Source: an uncultured Verrucomicrobiales bacterium
Lineage (GTDB): Bacteria; Verrucomicrobiota; Verrucomicrobiia; Verrucomicrobiales; DEV007
DNA length: 34,229 nucleotides
Reading direction: 5' to 3'
NCBI GenBank assembly: GCA_913058215.1
Contig: CAJXQE010000032.1
Span: 1 to 34,229 of the forward strand
The notes under the pieces are model-generated. The model was not told the origin of the DNA. It did no database searches and saw nothing but the letters and a program-made list of their open reading frames with translations. The position numbers and the translations under genes were made by a program. Below, one piece after another: positions 15,881 to 23,426 of the stretch. Position 1 is the stretch's first letter. Every line of letters begins with the position of its first letter.

Positions 15881-16687
15881 TTACAGCCTCTTAAGGAGTT
15901 TCTTAAGTCGCTTGATGCGTCTTTTCAGTCTATTCACCGTAGACTTTTTACTTCTTCTACTTCTTTTCGCTTTACGAAGCTGCCGCTCAGCATTTCGGAG
16001 GTCCAGCTTGGCCTTCTGCTTCCTTGTCAGGGTGGGATCTCTGGTGGTTCCATCGGATTGCTCTCCGAATCCGCCACCACCGCCGCCACCACCGCCACCG
16101 CCATTGATGACAATGTCATCGATGACTTCATCGCCAACAGTGGTTCTTATGCCATTGTCCCCTGTAAAGGCAAAAACCGCGGCATCGAATGAGGGGCCGG
16201 AGATACCGATTCTCTGATCCATCCGATTGTTGAAATTCGGAACCTGGGTTATTTCTCTGATTTCGATGCCATTGTTGTAGAGTTTTAAGGTAACTCGAGT
16301 CACTCCGCTTCCCCGGAGTGAGCCGGCGTCACCTCCGTAATAAAACGAGAGGCTTGTGATATCTGACGAGAATGTCATCTCGACGTTGCTCGCAGGCCCG
16401 AGAGTTAAAAGACTCCGGTTTCCTCTGGAGTTGACTCCGAATGCTCCGATCTGCCAATCTGGTAGGATTGGGGTGTTATTCCAAAACGCAACGGTAGGGT
16501 CGGATGCGCTTCTGAAAGTTGAGCTATAGATCCCGACAGAATCACTCTCAAAACTGATCGTTCGGCTTTGGGCCTGAAGGTTGGATATTGAGCCTGTTAG
16601 AGTGACGGCTACAAAACCCAGAAGGGAAAATAGAAGAAGCCCCGGTCTCCTAAGGGCGGTTGGCAGTGAAGAAGTAGTGTGTTTCAT
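15881..16687 (-). CDS. Secreted beta-sandwich protein with poly-Gly hinge and cationic helical tail
   Basis: The frame extends to 16720, but the ATG at 16687-16685 gives a better secretion signal (MKHTTSSLPTALRRPG, a hydrophobic core, then NLQA before QS), so I use it: 268 residues. Residues 40-195 look like the beta-sandwich found in many PEP-CTERM-type secreted proteins (ISFESDSVG at the start, VGDEVIDDIVIN at the end). Eleven glycines in a row follow. The last 48 residues are almost only Lys, Arg and Leu in heptad-like order (NRLKRRIKRLKKLLKRL). No sorting motif is seen. Two terminators follow. The tail may bind a polyanion such as DNA, LPS or acidic polysaccharide; that is inference. Confidence 0.75.
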   Translation of the reverse strand: MKHTTSSLPTALRRPGLLLFSLLGFVAVTLTGSISNLQAQSRTISFESDSVGIYSSTFRSASDPTVAFWNNTPILPDWQIGAFGVNSRGNRSLLTLGPASNVEMTFSSDITSLSFYYGGDAGSLRGSGVTRVTLKLYNNGIEIREITQVPNFNNRMDQRIGISGPSFDAAVFAFTGDNGIRTTVGDEVIDDIVINGGGGGGGGGGGFGEQSDGTTRDPTLTRKQKAKLDLRNAERQLRKAKRSRRSKKSTVNRLKRRIKRLKKLLKRL

Positions 16688-17040
16688 CGGAAAGGTAGGT
16701 AAGAACACAAAAAAACGCACTCATTCGGTCCTAAAGCAACTTTAAATCCCATGAAAAGTAGGTGTTTTCTTGGAATGGCTTAAATTTTCATAGAAATCAG
16801 AGCGAAATGACTTGGGTTTCTGTAAGGGAAATTGTTATTCCTGAATAAATTACGAGCGCGGCAGATTGATGGTCGCCGAATGAATTTCCGTTATTAAGTT
16901 TTGAATTGGATTCATTATTGCAAAGCTAGGGGCGTCTTGTCTCATTGAATGAAATGATCTCCTGTCCATAAGGCTTCTCGAGTTCAGGGCTTGTTTTCCC
17001 CGCCTTTGCCTTCGTGAGAACCAAAGAGGCAGATATCGCG
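16688..17040. other. Divergent AT-rich upstream region
   Basis: No gene is supported in this stretch. It separates the minus-strand cationic-tail gene from the plus-strand VWA operon and should hold both promoters. No confident -35/-10 pair was assigned. The organised repeat array next to it (17041-17096) is listed separately. Confidence 0.45.
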
Positions 17041-17096
17041 CTTACAGGTAGTCTTACATTTTCCTTACAATCCTTTTACGGTCATCTGACAACTCC
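17041..17096. promoter_or_regulatory. Five phased TTACA-like repeats before the VWA-kinase-regulator operon
   Basis: Units begin at 17041 (CTTACA), 17053 (CTTACA), 17064 (CTTACA), 17075 (TTTACG) and 17086 (CTGACA), so the period is 12, 11, 11 and 11 bp. On the other strand this reads TGTCAG, CGTAAA, TGTAAG, TGTAAG, TGTAAG. Direct repeats at an 11-bp period are the known binding mode of PhoB/OmpR-type regulators, which bind head-to-tail. The operon that follows encodes such a regulator. The array ends 26 bp before the start codon at 17123, so it may overlap the promoter core or the start of the transcript, which would favour repression or autoregulation. Confidence 0.6.
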
Positions 17097-17122
17097 TTCT
17101 CAAAGCCTGCGAAGTTGAGACC

Positions 17123-18484
17123 ATGAAAAGAAAGCCATTCTCAATATTCATGTCAGCGCTGGGGGCTATTGCTCTATGCAGCGGAAACCTGCCCGTAAGC
17201 ACTTTCGGAGCGGAAGGGTCCCCGGTCGAAATTCGTATCGGGGTGGACCGGCCCATGGTTCCCAATGACGGGAACGAGCAGAGGGTGATCATCAAGATCG
17301 ATCTGGAAGGGGCGAAGACCGTGGGTCTTTCCCGGACCCCTGTGAATCTTGCGGTGGTTCTCGATCGAAGCGGGTCGATGTCCGGCAAAAAGCTCGAACA
17401 GGCAAAGCAGGCGGCCCATATGTTAATAGACCAGCTCGATGAGTCCGATATTTTCTCTCTCGTGATGTACGATACAGAAGTTGAAGTGTTGGTTCCCGCG
17501 AGAAAACTGGGCAAAGGGAAACGGGATATTCAGCGTCGGATCAGCCGGATTCAGACCGGAGGAAGTACCGCTCTGTATGATGGAGTGAATTCAGGAGGAC
17601 GTGAACTGCGTGAATTCCTTTCTGAGGGACGAATCAATCGAGTCATGCTCTTATCCGACGGAATTGCGAATGTCGGGCCTTCCAGCAATCGGGAAATTGC
17701 GACTCTCGGCCAGCAACTGGCTCGTGAGGATATTTCGGTAACCACCGTTGGTCTGGGAGATGACTATAATGAAAACCTGATGACAGCACTGTCGGAAGCG
17801 AGTGATGCTAACTACTATTATGTCGCGGATGTTGAACAACTTCCTGAGGTATTTCGGAGTGAGTTAGGTGAGTTGAAGAGTCTTGTCGCCCGCAACATTA
17901 CGATCCGGATTGAGTGCCCCGAAGGAGTTCGCCCGATCCGATTTCTCGGTCGCCCGGAAAAATTGGATTCACGCAAGGAAACGATCGAATTCAAAACCTT
18001 GTCCAGTGATCAGACGCGGGAGTTGTTTCTCGAGTGCGCGATCGAGTCGGAGGCCCTGGGGGAAATTTCTGAAATCGTCCAGGTCGATCTGGAATTTGGC
18101 GATGTGGAAAATCCGAGTGCGACTCAACGGCTGAAGAAAACCGTTGTGGTCGGCTACACCAAAGATTTGAAGCTCGCGGAAAGAACGGTGGACCAGGGTC
18201 TGGTCGCAGAAGCTGCTATCTATGACAATGCCGTTGAAACGGAAAAGGCGATTGCTCTGGCAGATCAGGGGAATATTGCAGCCTGCCGTGTTCAATTGGA
18301 GAGTCAGGAAGTGAATCTGACCAAGGCCTGGGCTGTGGCTCCTGCTTCGCAGAAAGCAGAAATCCGGGAAGAGCTGAATGCTGTTTCTGAAGCCAAAGCC
18401 GATTTATCTGACGAGACCCTTTCGAAATCTCAGAGGAAAAAACTGAAAACGAGCGCTTATCAGTTTCGGAACTCCCGAAAGTAA
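17123..18484 (+). CDS. Secreted von Willebrand factor A domain protein
   Basis: The 453-residue product has a signal peptide (MKRKPFSIFMSALGAIALCS..., cleavage near residue 30). A VWA domain follows at about 73-245 with a complete metal-ion-dependent adhesion site: Asp81-x-Ser83-x-Ser85 in DRSGSMSG, Thr149 in GGSTAL and Asp179 in LSDG. VWA domains bind protein or polymer ligands through a divalent cation. After it comes a beta-rich region (about 255-350) and a charged helical C-terminus. It is the first gene before a histidine kinase (127 bp away, across a hairpin) and a response regulator. A role as the periplasmic partner or a target of that signalling pair is inferred. Confidence 0.85.
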   Translation: MKRKPFSIFMSALGAIALCSGNLPVSTFGAEGSPVEIRIGVDRPMVPNDGNEQRVIIKIDLEGAKTVGLSRTPVNLAVVLDRSGSMSGKKLEQAKQAAHMLIDQLDESDIFSLVMYDTEVEVLVPARKLGKGKRDIQRRISRIQTGGSTALYDGVNSGGRELREFLSEGRINRVMLLSDGIANVGPSSNREIATLGQQLAREDISVTTVGLGDDYNENLMTALSEASDANYYYVADVEQLPEVFRSELGELKSLVARNITIRIECPEGVRPIRFLGRPEKLDSRKETIEFKTLSSDQTRELFLECAIESEALGEISEIVQVDLEFGDVENPSATQRLKKTVVVGYTKDLKLAERTVDQGLVAEAAIYDNAVETEKAIALADQGNIAACRVQLESQEVNLTKAWAVAPASQKAEIREELNAVSEAKADLSDETLSKSQRKKLKTSAYQFRNSRK

Positions 18485-18517
18485 TTCACAGGAACAACGA
18501 ATAGCTGTTTCAATTCA

Positions 18518-18546
18518 ACAGGCTTAGGTCATCGACCTAAGCCTGT
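18518..18546. other. 13-bp perfect intercistronic hairpin
   Basis: ACAGGCTTAGGTC and GACCTAAGCCTGT form a perfect 13-bp stem around ATC, between the VWA gene and the kinase gene. No T run follows on either strand, so it is not a standard terminator. An mRNA stability or processing element that sets different levels of the secreted protein and the kinase is plausible. Confidence 0.6.
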
Positions 18547-18611
18547 CTGGTCGGAAATCAGTCGTGCAAGTTGCCTCGAAATCGGCAACAGTATTCAATC
18601 ACTGAAATTCA

Positions 18612-20789
18612 ATGAAGAAACTCGCAACCGTATTCATCGTAGCCGTTTTGGTGCCGACCTTGGTACTTGCATGGCTTGCAGTGCGTTCGATGCGGGATCA
18701 GGAGATCGTAATCAACAGTCAGCGGGCGCTGCTTCATCAAAGAGCAGCCGATGCCCTGGCGGACGATCTCAATACCTTCATGGACGATGTCCGGTTCTTT
18801 TTCAGTCAGTTGGTGGATGATTTGGTGATTGAACAAGGGGTCGAGCCGCTTTCGCAGAATTTCGATCAAGTCATTCAGAACCGCTGGACCCAGGCCAGCT
18901 TCGGCTGTGTGGTGACTGATGACGGGAAATTTCTATCCCCGGACCTTTCCAAAGCTGAGGCAGGAGAAGCAGCGAATGAGTTTATGGTTAAGAACCGGCT
19001 GTTTCTGACAAATCAATCCAGAGCATTGGTTTATCAGGCCCCGGCAATTCTCAATAGCCAGATCGTTGTAACGGAGGATGCTTTTCCGATAGAGGCTGAG
19101 CAAAGGAGCGAGATGAAATTGAAGAAGTCTGCAGAGGTCGCTGCTTCGGCGAGTGTTCCTGTGGCTTCAATCGCTGCGAGCAGCAGTCTGAAGGACAAGC
19201 GATTGGCGGCTCCCAAAGGTTCTGTTGCGGAAGAGAATGTTGCTCTTGACCCTTCCTCCGGATCGATCGGCTCTGCCGTGCAGATGCAAGTCCGGTCGAA
19301 AGTCGAGGTCGCGGGAAATAAGCTCCGCTCTTCACAATACAAGCCTCCTTCATCCTCATCCTTTTATCGAAAGGATGCCGAAAATAAACAAGCGAGGCAG
19401 CAGGAGGAAATGGAGCTTAGTGACCAGGCCGATGGGCTGAAAGAGCAGGCTCTCCCGAATATTTCGGTGGAACAGCAGTTGCGGCCGGTTGCAAGAAATG
19501 TGCAGCCTTCTCTCCGTGGTGCGACTGTTCAATTTGAAAAGCAGGATTCCGACGAGTCGCGGGGGCGGGAGATTTACGGTGATGTCTCGAACTGGTCCAG
19601 TCTGGAGAGAAATTCCGGAAATTTGAAGGAGTTGATGGGGGATCGCGATGAAGGTGCCATCAGCCGTTTTTTGCAGGACGGGATGCATATTCTTCTTTGG
19701 AAGAGGCATCCATCCGCTCCCGAAAGAGTATTCTGGGCGGAGTTGAATTTGGGAGCGATCCGCAAGGATTTGAAGAAGGTGATCGATGAAGTTGGTGGAA
19801 CGAATCGTGACGAAGCCAGCCTGGCTTTACTTGATTCCGATGGAGACGTAGTCGCCCAAACGGTTCCCGGTTTTCGGACGGATTGGAAGCGGCCGTTTGC
19901 TGCTGCTGAAGTCGGGGAGATTCTGCCCCATTGGGAGGTCGCCGCTTATTTGCTCGATCCCGGAATCGTGAATCGCTCCGCTCAAACCGTGAGGTTGACC
20001 ATCTGGTTGATGGTTCCGACTCTGTTGGCGGCGATTGCTATTGGTTCCTTTCTGATTTTTCGCGCGATCGGTTTGGAGATGAATTTGGCGAGGCAGAAAA
20101 CTGATTTCGTCAGCAATGTCAGTCATGAGTTGAAGACACCTCTAACTTCGATTCGGATGTTTTCTGATTTGCTGACCGGCAGTGATCTGCGCTCTCAGGA
20201 AAAGAGTCAGGAATACTCAGGGATTATTTCCTCCGAGGCAGCCCGATTGACACGTCTAATCAATAACCTGCTCGATTTTTCGCGGATGGATCGTGATGAG
20301 ATGAGGTATCAGAAGGTTCCGATTGAAGTGGTTGGTCTGATCCGGGATACCGTCGAGAATTATCGTATGCAAATCGAATCAGAGGGGTGTTCTCTCCGAC
20401 TGGACGATCAGGTAGGGGGAGAGGTGATGGTGAATGGCGATTGCGATGCGATTTCTCAGGTGTTGCTGAATCTTTTATCCAATGCCGAAAAGTATGGATG
20501 CAGTGGCGGTGAGATCGAGGTGAGAATTTCCCGTTGGGAAGAAGAGGGGGGAGTGAGTATTGAGGTGATGGACCGGGGACCGGGGATTGACCGGAAGTAT
20601 TCCTCCAAGATTTTTGAGAAGTTTTATCGCGTGGATGACTCTCTCAGCAGTGGAATCCAGGGATCCGGACTGGGGCTTACTCTTGCTCGTCAAATTGTCG
20701 ACTCTCACGGCGGCGCAATTTTTTATAAAAACCGGTCCGGAGGCGGGAGTCATTTCACCATTCAACTGCCGGGACTCGAGGAAAGTTAA
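18612..20789 (+). CDS. PhoR-like sensor histidine kinase with large periplasmic domain
   Basis: The 725-residue membrane kinase has a first helix at 5-24, a periplasmic part of about 440 residues, a second helix near 463-484, then HisKA and HATPase domains. The phospho-acceptor is His505 in FVSNVSHELKTPL, and the ATP site shows Asn624 (N box), Asp653 in DRGPGI and GSGLGL at 684-689. There is no recognisable HAMP domain; only about 20 residues separate helix 2 from His505. The periplasmic part is interrupted at about 167-318 by a Ser/Ala/Gln/Lys-rich, probably disordered stretch. The cognate regulator starts two bases after its stop. The stimulus is unknown; the secreted VWA protein upstream is a candidate partner. 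Confidence 0.93.
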   Translation: MKKLATVFIVAVLVPTLVLAWLAVRSMRDQEIVINSQRALLHQRAADALADDLNTFMDDVRFFFSQLVDDLVIEQGVEPLSQNFDQVIQNRWTQASFGCVVTDDGKFLSPDLSKAEAGEAANEFMVKNRLFLTNQSRALVYQAPAILNSQIVVTEDAFPIEAEQRSEMKLKKSAEVAASASVPVASIAASSSLKDKRLAAPKGSVAEENVALDPSSGSIGSAVQMQVRSKVEVAGNKLRSSQYKPPSSSSFYRKDAENKQARQQEEMELSDQADGLKEQALPNISVEQQLRPVARNVQPSLRGATVQFEKQDSDESRGREIYGDVSNWSSLERNSGNLKELMGDRDEGAISRFLQDGMHILLWKRHPSAPERVFWAELNLGAIRKDLKKVIDEVGGTNRDEASLALLDSDGDVVAQTVPGFRTDWKRPFAAAEVGEILPHWEVAAYLLDPGIVNRSAQTVRLTIWLMVPTLLAAIAIGSFLIFRAIGLEMNLARQKTDFVSNVSHELKTPLTSIRMFSDLLTGSDLRSQEKSQEYSGIISSEAARLTRLINNLLDFSRMDRDEMRYQKVPIEVVGLIRDTVENYRMQIESEGCSLRLDDQVGGEVMVNGDCDAISQVLLNLLSNAEKYGCSGGEIEVRISRWEEEGGVSIEVMDRGPGIDRKYSSKIFEKFYRVDDSLSSGIQGSGLGLTLARQIVDSHGGAIFYKNRSGGGSHFTIQLPGLEES

Positions 20790-20791
20790 TC

Positions 20792-21502
20792 ATGGAACAA
20801 ACCAGAATTTTTATCGTGGAGGACGATCCCAGTATCCGTTTCGGACTGGAAGAAGTGCTAAAAGGGGAGGGCTTTCTGACCGGCTGTGCGGAAGACGGAG
20901 AAAATGCGGAGGCTAAGATCGGCGACTTTTTACCTGATCTCATTATGCTCGATGTGATGTTACCCGGGAAGAATGGGTATGAAATATGTAAGTCACTGAG
21001 AAGCAATGGATGTCGGATTCCGATATTGATGCTGACAGCCAAGGGGCAGGAAATTGACAAAGTGATCGGCCTGGATGCAGGCGCAGATGATTATGTGACG
21101 AAACCATTTGGAGTTCAGGAGCTGTTGGCTCGTGTCCATGCTCTCCTGCGCCGAACCCACCTCTTGAATGGCAGGGATGGCGTAGAGAAGCAAGTCTCTG
21201 ATAATGAGACGTTTGAGGTAGGGGATGCCACGATCAGCCCGCAGAGCTACGAAGCCACATTGAACGGGGAAACTGTACGCCTGACGCCGAAGGAAATGGA
21301 GCTGCTGAAGTTTTTCAGGGAGAAAAAAGGAAAGGCACTCTCCAGGGACGATTTACTGAATCGGGTGTGGGGAATTCAGTATTATGGGACCACCCGGACG
21401 CTTGATCAATGCGTGGCACAGTTGCGCAAAAAGATTGGAGATAACGGTTCAGACCCCAAATTTATCGTGACCATCCACGGTATTGGATACAAGCTGGCTT
21501 GA
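20792..21502 (+). CDS. PhoB/OmpR-family response regulator
   Basis: The 236-residue protein has a receiver domain with the acidic pair Asp11-Asp12, phospho-acceptor Asp54 (LDVMLPG), Thr82 (LTAKG) and Lys104 (YVTKPFG). A winged-helix DNA-binding domain follows at about 138-236 (LTPKEMELLKFF, SRDDLLNRVWG, RTLDQCVAQLRKKI, IVTIHGIGYKL). It is coupled to the kinase by a two-base gap. Members of this family bind direct repeats at an 11-bp period, and such an array lies before the first gene of this operon at 17041-17096, so autoregulation is likely. The target regulon cannot be told. Confidence 0.95.
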   Translation: MEQTRIFIVEDDPSIRFGLEEVLKGEGFLTGCAEDGENAEAKIGDFLPDLIMLDVMLPGKNGYEICKSLRSNGCRIPILMLTAKGQEIDKVIGLDAGADDYVTKPFGVQELLARVHALLRRTHLLNGRDGVEKQVSDNETFEVGDATISPQSYEATLNGETVRLTPKEMELLKFFREKKGKALSRDDLLNRVWGIQYYGTTRTLDQCVAQLRKKIGDNGSDPKFIVTIHGIGYKLA

Positions 21503-21594
21503 AGAGAGATCGAAAGTTCTCAAAATAATCTTGATTTCCTGCTTGCTAAAAGGTTAAAAACATTCTCCTATACCACCAACACAGTCTTTTATTC

Positions 21595-22206
21595 ATGAAA
21601 CAGATCTTTGCAATTTTCCTGGCCATTTGCGTGCTTCCCGGCTTCCATTCATACGCATGGGTCGGCGGCCCTTTTTCCAACAACACTTATTTTGGTGAGC
21701 AGGGGGATGACGGTATCTACGAAGCGGTTGCTATTCCACGTGGTGGGAACAACGGTATCGGGCTCTTTCGTTGGGCTGTTACCAATGCTTTTCAAGGACT
21801 TGATCCTTCCAATACGACGAGCATTAACTTTTCCTTCGGAAACAGTTCGTCTGATTTCACCGTCCCGGTGTCCGGCAATGTTTCTTTCGATGGAGTCGCC
21901 ACTTATACCAATACTTGGTTCATTGAAGGCAATTACTACAGAGGCTTTACGACAGGAACGGTCAACTCAGGTTTGGGAATCGTCAGTGCCACTGGTGTTG
22001 CAAGAACAGCTGCAGGGATTAACGGGGTTGCTGAGTCGATCTCTTCAGGCTTCACTGCCACGTTTACCAACAGTGACAATGGAATCCCAGTTCGTCGCTT
22101 TGAAGGAAGAGGGCGTGCTGCAGGAACTTCTCCAGATGTTGGAACTTTCACCATCGCTGTTTTCGGAACGAAGGTGCAGGACACTGTCTTTTACTTCGGA
22201 CTTTAG
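21595..22206 (+). CDS. Secreted hypothetical protein
   Basis: A 203-residue product with a clear signal peptide (MKQIFAIFLAICVLPGFHSYA). The mature part is rich in Gly, Asn, Thr, Ser and aromatic residues in short alternating strands (FTTGTVNSGLGIVSATGVA, FTATFTNSDNG), which suggests a beta-sandwich or beta-helix. It has no cysteine and no sorting signal. A second frame (21608-22219) is open for the same number of codons, but it lacks a signal peptide and has a Pro/Leu/Ser-rich composition typical of a shadow frame. A terminator follows. Family not recognised. Confidence 0.7.
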   Translation: MKQIFAIFLAICVLPGFHSYAWVGGPFSNNTYFGEQGDDGIYEAVAIPRGGNNGIGLFRWAVTNAFQGLDPSNTTSINFSFGNSSSDFTVPVSGNVSFDGVATYTNTWFIEGNYYRGFTTGTVNSGLGIVSATGVARTAAGINGVAESISSGFTATFTNSDNGIPVRRFEGRGRAAGTSPDVGTFTIAVFGTKVQDTVFYFGL

Positions 22207-22280
22207 TAAGTCTGTTTGAGAGGGTCGACCTGGCTTGAATGCCACAAGGAAGACCGAAAAGTTTTCTCGATCAATTATAG

Positions 22281-22317
22281 GAGGGGCTGCGTTATGATTT
22301 CGCTTGCCCCTCTTTTT
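22281..22317 (+). terminator. Rho-independent terminator
   Basis: GAGGGGC (22281-22287) pairs with GCCCCTC (22306-22312), with three more GCG/CGC pairs possible inside, and is followed by five T. It terminates the secreted-protein gene at 21595-22206. Confidence 0.88.
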
Positions 22318-22484
22318 GTGCCGAAATTCGATTGCGGGAGATCAGGTAATCAAATCGATTCAAAGTGCATTTCGAGTTGGTACCGATAATTCCCCACGTT
22401 TCAGCATGTCGGAGTTTGATGATAGGCTGGCTGTAAGAAAAGGTAAGGCAGCGCCGGAAATGAGACGTGGAAGGTGAGAACAGA

Positions 22485-23033
22485 ATGAAATCACTGATGA
22501 AAAAAGATAGTTCCCTTCGGAGAAAAACAGCTGGTCTCAGTCTTCTTGAGCTGCTGGTAACCATCCTCATCATTGGCATTTTGATTGGTGTCGTTGCTGC
22601 GGTCTCCAGCAAATTCATCAAGCGTGCAGAAAAAGTGAAGTGCATATCCCACATGAGGACGCTTCACACTGCCTTTCTTGCTTACATGCAAGACAAAGGG
22701 CATTGGCCGCAAATGCCGAAGGACCAGGAATGGACCGAGAGTGGTTTTTTTAAATTTTGGATTATCTCGCTTGAACCGTACGGTGTTGCCCAGGACACGT
22801 GGTTGTGCCCCTCAGACAAGCTCTTCATGGGGTATAAGAAGATGGAGAAGAAAAGAAAAACTGAGTATTTTGGATCCTACGCACCGACACCTTTTGATGA
22901 CGCTCCGGGAACACCGCTTCGGTGGAACCAGCCATGGTTGATGGAGCGCGGTAATCTCCACGGGAACGGCGCGCATATTCTGATGCCTGACGGATCAGTG
23001 CAGGAGTCTACCCAGGCGTTTTTCGGGCGTTAG
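22485..23033 (+). CDS. Type II/IV pseudopilin with C-terminal H-x9-DG-like motif
   Basis: I start at the ATG at 22485, which has AAGGTGAG seven bases ahead; a GTG at 22467 is also in frame. The 182-residue product has a short basic leader and a prepilin cleavage site (TAG/LSLLELLVTILIIGIL) with the required Glu at +5, so a prepilin peptidase should process it. The long hydrophobic helix is followed by a helical spine and a small globular head with two cysteines. It ends near HGNGAHILMPDGSV, the histidine-DG pattern common in pseudopilin-like proteins of the PVC group. It probably joins a pseudopilus or the cell surface. It stands alone after a terminator. Confidence 0.88.
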   Translation: MKSLMKKDSSLRRKTAGLSLLELLVTILIIGILIGVVAAVSSKFIKRAEKVKCISHMRTLHTAFLAYMQDKGHWPQMPKDQEWTESGFFKFWIISLEPYGVAQDTWLCPSDKLFMGYKKMEKKRKTEYFGSYAPTPFDDAPGTPLRWNQPWLMERGNLHGNGAHILMPDGSVQESTQAFFGR

Positions 23034-23135
23034 TCATCCCCGTTTGTAATCCGGGTTTTTGATTAGAGCTGACTAAGAATCCTGCAGGGAAGTACAGGAT
23101 TGCCAAAGGCGCGGATGCGCAAAGGGAAGAGTCAG

Positions 23136-23396
23136 TCAGTCGACATACTCTTCGCGGCAGTGAACCACGGCATCGAGCATGATGTCAGCTTCAGCACGAA
23201 GCTCTGAATTGAGGCTACCAGCAGCGTGATTGTGACGCTTGTAGAGTCGCGCAAGCTGCAGTCGGATCTCCTCTTTATCCATAGTCTCAGGATCGATCTC
23301 ACAGAGTTCTTCAGGAGACAAGGATTCCAGGCCACCCTTTTTACCGGAGGCTTTCCTGGACCCACTTCGGAACCAACTGGCTACTTTCTTGAACAT
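23136..23396 (-). CDS. Small charged protein downstream of the Hsp70 gene
   Basis: I prefer the ATG at 23396-23394, 30 bp after the Hsp70 stop; a GTG adjoining that stop would add ten residues. The 86-residue product has a basic N-terminus (MFKKVASWFRSGSRKASGKKGG) and an acidic helical remainder (SPEELCEIDPETMDKEEIR, LARLYKRHNHAAG, LRAEADIMLDAVVHCREEYVD). The helix order and the EEIR / RHNH stretch weakly recall a J-domain whose HPD motif has been replaced, which would suit an Hsp70 operon. That is a guess. Close linkage to the Hsp70 gene makes a shared transcript likely. Confidence 0.65.
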   Translation of the reverse strand: MFKKVASWFRSGSRKASGKKGGLESLSPEELCEIDPETMDKEEIRLQLARLYKRHNHAAGSLNSELRAEADIMLDAVVHCREEYVD

Positions 23397-23426
23397 TCTG
23401 TCGAAAAGGTAATCTTTCAGGATCAC

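Noticed and set aside
21608-22219. A second 203-codon plus-strand frame overlapping the secreted protein gene.
   Set aside because: It lacks a signal peptide and has shadow-frame composition, while the other frame has a clean signal peptide and regular strand pattern.
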